From Jannaschia seohaensis (GTDB lineage Bacteria; Pseudomonadota; Alphaproteobacteria; Rhodobacterales; Rhodobacteraceae): a stretch of DNA of 64,000 bases. The translations under genes and the position numbers were made by a program. The stretch is taken from NCBI RefSeq assembly GCF_900116765.1, contig NZ_UETC01000002.1:620001-684000 (forward strand). Reading direction: 5' to 3'. Shown one piece after another: positions 53,421 to 61,487 of this stretch. The notes under the pieces are model-generated. The model searched no databases and was not told where the DNA came from. It was given only the letters and a program-made list of their open reading frames with translations. How positions within the stretch are numbered: position 1 is the stretch's first letter; each line of letters starts with the position of its first letter.

Positions 53421-53981
53421 CGGGGGTAAAAGTCCCCCAGGTGCGATCATGTTCATGTCACAGCCGGTTTCCTGCAATTCTGTTCATGTTTGCCGGTCAA
53501 ATCGGCCTCCAATCGTGCGCTCATGCACATGAACGGCCACACCCCCACAGGAAGCCGGGCTCCGGGGCGTCCTGGTGATCCCGCTCGATCTCGGGCGCCG
53601 TGCTGCGAGGCCGCACGTCAGCCGGGGGTCGGGCTCTCAATTTTCTGCGGTGCAGCACGGCGAGACAAGAGGCCCCGGCGGGTGTCCCATTGAGCCATTG
53701 CGTCCGAAGACAACGAACGGTTGATAGGACGGGTTTTCCTAATATCTTACAAGGGGTTCCGGTGAACTGTCCCATTGTCCTATTAGTATTCTTAGAAGGC
53801 AGTCTTAGAAATATAGACATATAGGGTATGGGGTATATAGACACCCCACGAATCTGTAATGTCTACCTTGGGACCCGTTACATAAGAGACCGCCAATGGG
53901 ACAACCGGACGCCGCGGCGTAAGCCCCGGAAAGTATGACGAAAAACCGCGTCCCCTTATTCGCCCTGTCCTATGGGACACC
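53421..53981. repeat. Repeat-rich, AT-rich region: candidate origin or control region
   Basis: Two short motifs recur. GTTCATGT at 53451-53458 and 53482-53489, and inverted at 53527-53534. TGTCCCATTG at 53683-53692 and 53768-53777, inverted at 53894-53903, with a near copy (TATGGGACAC) at 53971-53980. Between 53730 and 53880 is an AT-rich segment with TATA-type runs. A GGGGG/CCCCC hairpin lies at 53422-53438. The set lies beyond the end of the primase-methyltransferase operon. An iteron-type replication origin is a reasonable inference, not shown. Confidence 0.45.
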
Positions 53982-54130
53982 TTGGGGTTCCGGTCTCCAG
54001 CCGCCTTCAACCGGAATCTCTGCACCGCGGCATCCCGGAAATCGGTCAACCCGGAGGCCGCGCGCGAAGCGCCGGAAAGCCCGCCCGGCTGCCGCTCTCC
54101 ACCCCCGCCGCGCCGCGGAATCCGCCCCCG

Positions 54131-54163
54131 AGAACGAGAAAACCCGGCCACGAGGGCCGGGCT
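54131..54163 (-). terminator. Rho-independent terminator of the satellite operon
   Basis: Read on the minus strand: CCCGGCC, loop CTCGT, GGCCGGG, then TTTTCTCGTTCT. A seven-pair GC stem followed by a T-run, 33 bases past the methyltransferase stop. Confidence 0.8.
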
Positions 54164-54195
54164 TCTACACTTGGTTGTGCCGTTCGGAGTCGGAC

Positions 54196-55047
54196 TCAGG
54201 CGAGCAGGTCTTCTACCGTTCTCCCCGAAGAACGGCCCGAGATCGCTGCGATCCGCCGTTTTGCGAGCGCGGCGTAGTCGGGGTTTACCTCGCACAGCAC
54301 CCAACGTCGCCCATGTTTCTCGGCTACGCCGGCTGTTGTTCCCGAGCCGCCAAAGGGGTCCAGGACGGTGCCGCCTCGCGGGGCTCCCGCCAAGACGCAC
54401 GGCTCGATCAGGTCTGGCGGGAAAGTCGCGAAATGCGCTTCCTTGTAAGGCGCGGGATTGACCGACCAGACAGAACGCTTGCGGCGCGTGGTCCCAACGA
54501 CGATCTCCCGTTCGACTGGCGTTTTCCGCCCCTCGTCGACTCCCCCGGCGGTCTTTACGCGCCGGAACGCCGTTGCCGCTTTCCGTCGCTGGTTGGGGTA
54601 CTTCGCGGGTTCTTCTATCGCTCGATAGTCGTAGGCGTATCGGGGCCGCTTCGAGAACAGGTAGATCATCTCGTGGGCGGCGACTGTTCTATCCTTGACC
54701 GGGGACGGCGTCGTCCTCGGCTTATGCCATATCACTTCGTCGCGCAGCAGCCACCCATCGGCTTGCATCGCGAGAGCAACGCGCGCGGGAACCAGGAGTC
54801 GTTGCTTCTTGACGTAGGTGTCCCCGATGTTCAGCCACAACGTCCCGTCGTCCCGCAGCACCCTGCGAACCTCGCGGAAGACATCAACCAAGCGGGCGAT
54901 GAACGCTTCAACGGTGTCCTCTCTGCCGATCTGGCCCTCGACGCCGTAGTCACGCAAGCCGAAGTACGGCGGACTGGTTACGCATGTGTGGACTCTGCCC
55001 GCGGGCAATTCCCGGAGCCGGGTGGTCGCATCTCCGACGAGGATCAT
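54196..55047 (-). CDS. DNA methyltransferase (beta class, N4-cytosine or N6-adenine)
   Basis: 283 residues. The catalytic motif TSPPYFGLRDYG is at residues 24-35 and the S-adenosylmethionine motif VLDPFGGSGTT near the C-terminus, so motif IV precedes motif I (beta class). SPPY rather than DPPY favours N4-cytosine but does not prove it. Its ATG overlaps the primase stop. No restriction enzyme gene is adjacent, so it is an orphan, likely protecting the element or modifying host DNA. The target sequence is not readable. Confidence 0.9.
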   Translation of the reverse strand: MILVGDATTRLRELPAGRVHTCVTSPPYFGLRDYGVEGQIGREDTVEAFIARLVDVFREVRRVLRDDGTLWLNIGDTYVKKQRLLVPARVALAMQADGWLLRDEVIWHKPRTTPSPVKDRTVAAHEMIYLFSKRPRYAYDYRAIEEPAKYPNQRRKAATAFRRVKTAGGVDEGRKTPVEREIVVGTTRRKRSVWSVNPAPYKEAHFATFPPDLIEPCVLAGAPRGGTVLDPFGGSGTTAGVAEKHGRRWVLCEVNPDYAALAKRRIAAISGRSSGRTVEDLLA

Positions 55048-57887
55048 GCCAGCAGGTCCTCCAGGTTGTCGCCTTCGTCCTCCGGCTCCTCCTCCTCGGG
55101 CGCCGGCACCCAAAGGGGCCCGTCCTCCCCTCGGACGAACCAAGCCGCCCGCTGGTCGTGGCGGCGCACCCTGCCGATGTCCCGCCACCCCGGCACGAGC
55201 GCCAGGGCCTTGCCGTAGGTCCGCACGTCGGCGTTCCTGTAGGCGCGCAGCGTGGGCTCCTGGGACAACGCGTCGAAGGCATCCTTTGCCGTCACCATGT
55301 TGCGGACCATCGGCGTCGTGTCGCCCTCGTAGCCGTCCAGCGTGAGGCCCGAGGCATCGACCATGACCTCCTCGGCAGGCCGAGGCTTGTCGAGCCAGGA
55401 GCCGATCTCCTCGGCGATCATCTCGGTCGCCGTCAGCTTCCGGCTGCCGCCCGCGATCCGGTCGCGCTCCTTCTGGACCTCCGGGTCGCGGAGATCGAGG
55501 TGCAGCGCGCCCTCCGGCTTCGCCACGCGCATGTCGAGGTACGCCTGGTAGGTCTCGCCCCATAGCTGCCAGAGCATCCCATGGAGCCGGTCCGTGTCGA
55601 TCGGGTCGGCCTCGGTCTTCGGAGTGCGCCAGACCCAATAGCGGCGGCTGGATGTGGGGTCGGTGAGGTAGTCGTCCTCGTTGGAGGTGCCCGCGAAGAC
55701 GTTCTGGCGCGGGTAGGTGTCCTCCCGGCGCCCGTAGGCGAGCCGGTGGGTGTCGGAGGCCGCGGAGAGCGTCCGCTTGAGCGTGTTCGCGTCGGCGCGC
55801 TTGGCGACCTTCATCTCGGCCATCTCCTTGCACCACCACCCGCGGATGTTCTCGATCAGGCGGCCGGTGTCGTCGAGATCGCAGTCGAGGTCCGAGGAAA
55901 GCCCGTTGAACAGGACCTCGAAGAAGGTGGACTTGCGGGAGCCGGTGGGCCCTTCGAGGATCAGCATCGCGTCGAACTTGCAGCCGGGCTCGTAGATGCG
56001 CGCCACCGCGCCCAGCAGGTACATCCTGGCGCTCTCCCGGTGGAACGGGGTGTCCGGGCATCCGAGCAGGTCTGCCGCCAGCCGGGCGACCGCGCCCTCG
56101 GGGCGGCCCCGCTCGATCCAGGTCCGGTGGCACCCCTCGATGAAGTCCTTGACCGGGTGGAAGCGGTTCAGCTTGCCGGCCGACAGCACGGCGTCCTGGA
56201 TGTTGTCCTTCGTGAACTCGACCTCGTAGCCGCCGCAGGTCGAGTTGTAGGAGGCGATCAGCTTGATCGAGGTGTCGTCCGAGTCGGACCATTTCCGCCC
56301 GGTCGCCCGGTCCTTCTTCGGCACGGGCTCCGAGGGCGTCTCGATCTTCTTCGAGCGGATCGGCTTGCGGCAGATCGGCGACAGCGTGAACTCGTTGTAG
56401 GCGATGCACGGCGCGATCCGCGGGTCATTCTGGCAGATCAGGGTGATGTTCGACAGCCGCGGCTCGATGTCTCCATTGGCCTTCCGCAGCAGCTTCGCCA
56501 GCCACCGCTTCTTCTCCTTCTTCGCGTCCTTCTCGGCGCGCTCCTTCGCGGCGTCCTCGTCCTCCTCCTCGTCGTCGAGGTCGTCCAACTGGCTCCCGAG
56601 GGGATCGTCCGGGTCGATGTCCTTCGACGGGCCCGGGGCCGGCGCGTCGTCCGTCTGCGAGGAGATCGGGTCGTCCTGGTCCTCCTCCTCCTCCTCGTCG
56701 TCCGTTTCGTCCCCCAGGTCGTCCAGGGCGTCGCCCAAGGCGGAGAACTCCTCCGCGGTCACGTCCTCGTCACCGCGGCAGAACTCCACCATCGCCTTGA
56801 AGCTGGGCATGTTGCCCGGGCTCGTGTTTCCGTGCGCCGCGTCGTCGAGGTGCCCGAACTTGTGGATGCGGACCAGGTCGAAGGCGTTGTGCATCCCCTC
56901 GGCGGGGTCCGAGGCGTGGAGCGAGAGCAGGAACAGCCCGTCGTCATAGACGATCGCGCCGTTGTTCGCCGAACCGGGCACGTAGTTGTAGCGCACGTCG
57001 GCCGCGTTGAGGCTGCGTTCGTAGACCTCGGGCAGGAACGTGTCGATCGCGTCCTCTACCGAGTAGGTGCGGCAGAAGGCGCCGATCGGCTCGGCCTTCT
57101 CCCGGGGGTCCTCCATCTTGACGGAGGGGTCCTTGAGGCCGCGCTGCTTCTCGTCCTCGCGGTAGGGCAGGCTCTCGTAGTTGTCCCAGCCAGGGTGCCG
57201 CGCCAGGAACTCGTCAACGTCGAGGATCGCGCCGCGGTTCTCGTCCCACCAGTAGTCCTGGCCCTTCGAGATCGACGGCCAGAACATCGTCTGGTTCGGC
57301 CGGAACGTGACCGAATCGACGATCTCGATCCCCTCCTGCGGGTCGTCCAGGAGGTAGGTCGAGAGCAGCCGGAGGCAGGCGTGAGCCTCCTCGGGCGTCA
57401 TCTCCCGGGAGACCGGGAACGCGAGGCGGAACTTCGGCTTCTCGGGGTAGTGCGAGCGCGAGGTGTGGGCCAGCCAGTAGAACTCGCTGCACGGCGTCAG
57501 CCCGGCGCGGATGTCGGCGGTCTGGTCGGGGTTCGCGTGGTCGATGTCGAGGACCAGCATTGTCTTCGCCACGATGTCCGTGACCTTGCGCTTCTTCCCC
57601 GAGTAGCGCGCGGCCGTCCAGTTGCCGGCGGACCGCTTCATGTCGAGGATCGCGTCGTTGGCTTCCTTGTGCCGCGGGTTCTTGAGGTCCGCCGCGATCG
57701 CTTTCAGCTTGAGGTACCTGGGGAACGTGGTGTTCTGATCGACCATCGGCTCGCGGAACTTCTGCCGCAGCTTCTTGATCGTCCAAGGCTTCTGCTCGAC
57801 CTTGCCAAGCCCGGTCCCCCTGCCGGAACTCCGGCCCGTGGACAGGACGACGCGCTTGGCGTCGACCCATTCTTCCTGCTTCAACAT
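55044..57887 (-). CDS. VapE-type primase-helicase (replication protein)
   Basis: 947 residues. The N-terminal half looks like an archaeo-eukaryotic-type primase (TMLVLDIDHANPDQ with D-x-D near 110; HTSRSHYPEKPKFRLAFPVS). A long acidic region (about 400-490, many Asp/Glu runs) links to the VapE helicase domain, with Walker A LEGPTGSRKSTFF near 645 and CKEMAEMKVAKRADAN, followed by FAGTSNEDDYLTDPTSSRRYW. Such proteins replicate phage satellites and integrative elements. Start at 57887 behind GGAGGTGGTC; the frame extends further without a ribosome site. Coupled to the methyltransferase gene. Confidence 0.9.
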   Translation of the reverse strand: MLKQEEWVDAKRVVLSTGRSSGRGTGLGKVEQKPWTIKKLRQKFREPMVDQNTTFPRYLKLKAIAADLKNPRHKEANDAILDMKRSAGNWTAARYSGKKRKVTDIVAKTMLVLDIDHANPDQTADIRAGLTPCSEFYWLAHTSRSHYPEKPKFRLAFPVSREMTPEEAHACLRLLSTYLLDDPQEGIEIVDSVTFRPNQTMFWPSISKGQDYWWDENRGAILDVDEFLARHPGWDNYESLPYREDEKQRGLKDPSVKMEDPREKAEPIGAFCRTYSVEDAIDTFLPEVYERSLNAADVRYNYVPGSANNGAIVYDDGLFLLSLHASDPAEGMHNAFDLVRIHKFGHLDDAAHGNTSPGNMPSFKAMVEFCRGDEDVTAEEFSALGDALDDLGDETDDEEEEEDQDDPISSQTDDAPAPGPSKDIDPDDPLGSQLDDLDDEEEDEDAAKERAEKDAKKEKKRWLAKLLRKANGDIEPRLSNITLICQNDPRIAPCIAYNEFTLSPICRKPIRSKKIETPSEPVPKKDRATGRKWSDSDDTSIKLIASYNSTCGGYEVEFTKDNIQDAVLSAGKLNRFHPVKDFIEGCHRTWIERGRPEGAVARLAADLLGCPDTPFHRESARMYLLGAVARIYEPGCKFDAMLILEGPTGSRKSTFFEVLFNGLSSDLDCDLDDTGRLIENIRGWWCKEMAEMKVAKRADANTLKRTLSAASDTHRLAYGRREDTYPRQNVFAGTSNEDDYLTDPTSSRRYWVWRTPKTEADPIDTDRLHGMLWQLWGETYQAYLDMRVAKPEGALHLDLRDPEVQKERDRIAGGSRKLTATEMIAEEIGSWLDKPRPAEEVMVDASGLTLDGYEGDTTPMVRNMVTAKDAFDALSQEPTLRAYRNADVRTYGKALALVPGWRDIGRVRRHDQRAAWFVRGEDGPLWVPAPEEEEPEDEGDNLEDLLA

Positions 57888-57928
57888 GACCACCTCCGGG
57901 CCGAAGTCGATTTGACCTAGGCAACAGG

Positions 57929-58369
57929 TCATTTGAGAAGCTCATTTTCTTCATTGTCTTCGCCGGGCAGAAACTCATCCACTTCATCAGGCAGCTGAAA
58001 GTCCGCGATGAAACGGTTGCTGAGATCGGCAGGGACTTTGTCCAGAACAAGCTTTACCGTCAGCCCAAGCTCACCATTGTCGATCCATTCGATCCCAGCG
58101 AGTAGAGCGGCGTCGGCTCCGACCTGGCGCGCAAGCTGCTGCCGTTGTTTTGCTTCGAGGATCGCGAATAGCCGTGCGGCTTGCCGATCCATGCCATGGG
58201 CCACCAGACGGCCAAACCGCGAATACCTCATTGACGCCAGATCGTCTTCGCAGATCGCAGGACCTCCTGGCAGGTAGTTATCTTGAGTCATGATGATCTT
58301 ATCCCTGTCGCTTCCTGAGAAAGACGGCCCTTCCATTCCAATGGTCATGGAGGAGGTGTCGGTCCTCAT
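57929..58369 (-). CDS. Small hypothetical protein between excisionase and primase
   Basis: 146 residues, or 120 from an internal ATG at 58291 (MTQDNYLPGGPAICEDDL). Centre: RYSRFGRLVAHGMDRQAARLFAILEAKQRQQLARQVGADAALLAGIEWI. The C-terminus is acidic (VDEFLPGEDNEENELLK). It starts right after the AlpA-type stop and ends 42 bp before the primase gene, so it belongs to one operon. Not recognised. Confidence 0.7.
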   Translation of the reverse strand: MRTDTSSMTIGMEGPSFSGSDRDKIIMTQDNYLPGGPAICEDDLASMRYSRFGRLVAHGMDRQAARLFAILEAKQRQQLARQVGADAALLAGIEWIDNGELGLTVKLVLDKVPADLSNRFIADFQLPDEVDEFLPGEDNEENELLK

Positions 58370-58370
58370 T

Positions 58371-58610
58371 TCATTGGATCACGAAGCCGTTCAGCCAGGC
58401 ATCGAGATCAGCGCGGCGGTAGAGAACGACGCCACCGCGCTTGATGAAGACCGGTCCGCAGGCACGCTTGTGCTGCATGCGAAGCTTGGCCAAGGTCGAC
58501 TCGGAGTGCCCGGTGTACTTTGCGGCCTCCGACGGACGGAGGTAGTCGGTGCTCTCGGGTCGCCGGCCATCGTTACCGAAGTCATTTCGCTGATTTGCTT
58601 GAGAGGTCAT
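58371..58610 (-). CDS. AlpA/MerR-type excisionase or regulator
   Basis: 79 residues. Core: STDYLRPSEAAKYTGHSESTLAKLR then GPVFIKRGGVVLYRRADLDAWLNG, the winged-helix pattern of AlpA/excisionase (helix_turn_helix_17) proteins, which direct excision or activate the integrase gene. Start at 58610 behind GGAGCC; an earlier in-frame start at 58712 is less likely. First gene of the replication operon. Confidence 0.85.
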   Translation of the reverse strand: MTSQANQRNDFGNDGRRPESTDYLRPSEAAKYTGHSESTLAKLRMQHKRACGPVFIKRGGVVLYRRADLDAWLNGFVIQ

Positions 58611-59270
58611 CTCGGAGGCTCCAGTTTGCTGCTGATGCCTCGTGATGCCTCCCTGTACCGGCCGGATCGTCCCAAATATTGACCGCTTCAGGATTTCCCT
58701 ACCCTCGATCATGGCTCGGTCTGCGACGATGACGAACGGTGCTAAGGCAAGACTACGACCAGGATCAAGACTACGACCAGGATATCGTCCTCCTGGCGAT
58801 GGTTAGGCGAGCTCGACAGCCAAGAAGAGGCCATCTAACGTGCGGCATCCTTGGCAACCCTTTATGCCGCCGGACAAACTACACTTGAGGCGATCGCAGT
58901 AAGGGACGAGGCAGCGCCCCGACTGTGGCATAGAGGGCCGCGGGCGGATTCTTTACCTGACCGCAGCGCATGATCGAGGGGCGCTCACAGTCGTTCGCGG
59001 TGTCAGAGGCGATGCAAAGCTCACAACCTTACGTTCCTCATCGTCGGCCGTGTCACTGAAGTTTCCGGAGTACTGGTTTGGCAATGGTCCTCGCCATCTG
59101 CGGCTGGACTGGCAGGAGCTTGCCCTCGAACGTGCGACTCCCGTCATGGTAGCCCGACGACTCGACTATGCTCTATTCATTCACTCGTTTCAGTTTCCTA
59201 GAGCCCGAAAGGGCGCAGGTCGCAGCGGGGTATGGAGCCAAATTACAGATTGATCTGACCACAGCGCAAC
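58611..59270. other. Gene-free stretch upstream of the replication operon
   Basis: About 660 bp with only shadow frames. It contains the promoter of the AlpA-primase-methyltransferase operon; no operator was recognised. A direct duplication ACTACGACCAGGATCAAG / ACTACGACCAGGATATCG lies at about 58750-58784. Confidence 0.45.
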
Positions 59271-60140
59271 TCAGACGCGATTTAAATCGTCCAGATCATC
59301 CAACATCCCAACAAGATAAAGCGACCGCGCCTCACTGTGATCCTCTCGCTTCTGAGATTTTTCCCAAATGGCTTCCACGGTCCTTCTTTTCATGCCCCCA
59401 ATTCTTGTGTGTGGCAGGGCAAGCTCGAGTATCTCACTAGCTGAAGCGAAGCTTTTCCTGACGTCTCCCTTTTCCCGATTTGCCAGAGGACGACGCCATG
59501 TCTTGTAGTCATCTGGATCGCCGAACATGACAAATTCCATCGCATTGATTATGATAAAATCTCGGCCCCAGTTCTTTTTTCGACCCACCAGACCTGGAGG
59601 ACGCCTGCTCACGCCAGACTCAATATCTTTGAAGAATTCGAACAGAGGCCCTGCCAACTCAACTCCTGCCTCATGTTTGGATTTGACTATGAAGGACACG
59701 AGATCGAAGACGTCTGACTTCAACTTTGCTTCGGTGACCAGCTCCGCCAAATTATCGCGGGGCACCGTCACATGTTTTGGGGCCTTCGTCGACCACTTGA
59801 GGTCATAACAGTACCATGCCTTCAACCACTCCTCTGGAAAGTCGAGAAAACCTTCCCCAATGAGGTGGTTCATAATCGACACCGCGGAATCAATATCCGA
59901 TTCACTTGGCCTTTCGCGCTTCCCTTGGGAATCTTCTCGATCTCTTTTCACTAAGTGACACCTCTGAAGAATTGCACTGCGATGCCATCGCGAATGGATG
60001 CTTCCGCCCTGCCCTTTGGCGTGGGGTAAATCGAAAAGATCATTTGCACGAATGCCGTCATTGTGGATTTTACGAGCCCAAATTTGGACTGGTTGCCTAC
60101 TCCTTGAGGTTCGACCGGCTGCGGCACCTTCAGTAGCCAT
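59271..60140 (-). CDS. Hypothetical protein of the mobile module
   Basis: 289 residues, AT-richer than its neighbours. Visible parts: ESDIDSAVSIMNHLIGEGFLDFPEEW, LKAWYCYDLKWSTKAPKHVTVP, SASEILELALPHTRIGGMKRRTVEAIWEKSQKRED. No family recognised. It follows the integrase gene by 34 bp on the same strand. The true start could be internal; the first 15 residues overlap no motif. Confidence 0.65.
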   Translation of the reverse strand: MATEGAAAGRTSRSRQPVQIWARKIHNDGIRANDLFDLPHAKGQGGSIHSRWHRSAILQRCHLVKRDREDSQGKRERPSESDIDSAVSIMNHLIGEGFLDFPEEWLKAWYCYDLKWSTKAPKHVTVPRDNLAELVTEAKLKSDVFDLVSFIVKSKHEAGVELAGPLFEFFKDIESGVSRRPPGLVGRKKNWGRDFIIINAMEFVMFGDPDDYKTWRRPLANREKGDVRKSFASASEILELALPHTRIGGMKRRTVEAIWEKSQKREDHSEARSLYLVGMLDDLDDLNRV

Positions 60141-60174
60141 AGGGCTAGCCGAAGGCTGGCTCGATCAGGGGGCC

Positions 60175-61251
60175 TCAGGAGGCAAGTCTCCCCTGAAGCT
60201 TGGTGCAGGTCAGTTCCATACTCGGAACCAGCGCCGCAGTGGACGGACGGACATATCTCTGGCCCGTGATCGAGAGCGGCGTGTGGTTCAGCAGGCGGCC
60301 CACAAACTCCTCGAGCACCCCGGCTTCCATCGCAACGGTCGCAAAGGTCCGCCGGTGCGCATGTGGCGACCACTTCATTCGCTGCGGAGACGTCATGCGA
60401 CCGTCAGGTCCCTTGGACGAGGGAAACACCCAGCGACGGTGGAGACCCCGAACAGGGGCCAGGATCTCGTGATGTACCTGCAGGATGGGCAGGTCGAAGC
60501 TTCGGCCGTTCTTCGTCATCGGCAGGTGAATGCGATCCTCATGAACGTTCTTCCACTCCAGCGTCAGCGCCTCGCTCTTTCGAAGCCCGGTGAACAACAG
60601 GAGTTCGAAGAACGCCGAATGGATCGGGTTCGGCAAACCTTCGATGGTCCGTCGCCACTCTGCGAGATCCTCGATCACCGATCCATTCGGACGCTCCTCG
60701 TACCATTCGATCGCCATGGTCGGGCACTCGGGCAGATCGGCGGTGCGGCGTGCATGGTTCCAGACGGTGCGGAAGTACTTGAGCAGGTGGTTGGCGGCCG
60801 ACGGACGATCCGCCATCGAACGATGCTTGGCGACGACCATGGACTTCGTGATCTCATCGAGCGGAAGCCTCATCCACTCTTTCAGGTGGAGATCGAACTG
60901 CTGCCGAAGGCCAAGGCGATGAGTGTCCGATCTGAGCTTCGGGCGCGCCAGATAGGCGTCCATCGCGGCCTGCAGGGTCGGCGCCCCGATCTGGATGGTC
61001 TTGCCTGCGCCACGCCCCCACTCAAGCGCAAACCCGAGCGCCGTCTGCCGCGCCGTCGCGGCGGTGATGACCGGGTGGCGGCCGATCAGCGCGCGCCGAG
61101 TCCGACCGCCGACATCACGCTGGTAGTACCAGGTCTTCGATCGCTTTCCGACATAGAGCACGAAGCCTCGGATCTCGGTGTCCCAGTACTTCTGCGTGCC
61201 TTGACTGGCTTGAGGAAGCTTGGTTGCGAAGGTCTCGGTCAGCTTCGGCAT
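60175..61251 (-). CDS. Tyrosine recombinase (integrase) of the island
   Basis: 358 residues. N-terminal DUF4102-like arm-binding part (RGFVLYVGKRSKTWYYQRDVGGRTRRALIGRHPVITAATAR), a core-binding domain at about 90-180, and a catalytic domain with Arg224 (TGLRKSEAL), Lys247 (MTKNG), His297 and Arg300 (HAHRRTFAT), and Tyr333 (GQRYVRPS). All catalytic residues are present. It lies 128 bp from the tRNA-Gly half-site, the typical place for an integrase that acts at tRNA genes. Confidence 0.95.
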   Translation of the reverse strand: MPKLTETFATKLPQASQGTQKYWDTEIRGFVLYVGKRSKTWYYQRDVGGRTRRALIGRHPVITAATARQTALGFALEWGRGAGKTIQIGAPTLQAAMDAYLARPKLRSDTHRLGLRQQFDLHLKEWMRLPLDEITKSMVVAKHRSMADRPSAANHLLKYFRTVWNHARRTADLPECPTMAIEWYEERPNGSVIEDLAEWRRTIEGLPNPIHSAFFELLLFTGLRKSEALTLEWKNVHEDRIHLPMTKNGRSFDLPILQVHHEILAPVRGLHRRWVFPSSKGPDGRMTSPQRMKWSPHAHRRTFATVAMEAGVLEEFVGRLLNHTPLSITGQRYVRPSTAALVPSMELTCTKLQGRLAS

Positions 61252-61379
61252 GGTGTCGGCTTTTTGTCGGTTTCTACAGCAATCTATAGGAACCGAGTGG
61301 ACATGATCGGACAGATCTATGTCAACGAAAAGAACGGCTTGGAATGGAAACGAACCGTCCGGAAAAGAAGGCGCCTTGT

Positions 61380-61416
61380 TTGGAAGGCTGAGGTCTTACC
61401 ACTACACAACGCCCGC
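61380..61416 (-). pseudogene. 5' half of the disrupted tRNA-Gly(TCC); right island junction
   Basis: 37 bases identical to the 5' half of the intact tRNA at 1289-1325 (acceptor strand, D-arm and anticodon stem up to TTGGAAG). To its left homology ends at the island DNA. This is the right attachment site. Without a 3' half it cannot give a tRNA. Confidence 0.92.
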
Positions 61417-61428
61417 TCAGCGCTTTAC

Positions 61429-61457
61429 GAGCTATGGGAAGCGACCTGCGAGGTCAA
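61429..61457 (-). promoter_or_regulatory. Orphaned promoter of the disrupted tRNA-Gly
   Basis: Minus-strand TTGACC, 17 bases, TAGCTC, placed 12 bases from the tRNA 5' end just as for the intact copy. It would now transcribe the half tRNA and then the island end, towards the integrase region. Confidence 0.5.
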
Positions 61458-61487
61458 GCGGGTCTCCGGGCTTTGGGGGAGGAGACG

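Larger units (their letters stand above)
1152..61386. mobile_element. About 60 kb genomic island in tRNA-Gly(TCC)
   Basis: Both ends carry the heptamer TTGGAAG from the tRNA-Gly anticodon loop, with a tRNA 3' half outside on the left and the matching 5' half outside on the right. A tyrosine recombinase gene sits 128 bp from the right end, with an AlpA-type excisionase and a VapE-type replication protein nearby. Inside are at least ten IS copies or relics and many accessory genes. An alternative left end is the intact tRNA at 1289-1295, in which case 1115-1288 is left from an older event. The integration reading is strong; which heptamer is the true left end is open. Confidence 0.8.

Noticed and set aside
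54196-56409. 737-residue fusion of methyltransferase with an upstream domain
   Set aside because: The upstream part is a shadow of the primase gene; the methyltransferase has its own ATG overlapping the primase stop.
55581-57920. Plus-strand open frame of 779 codons
   Set aside because: Exactly opposite the VapE-type primase; Val/Leu/Arg-rich shadow.
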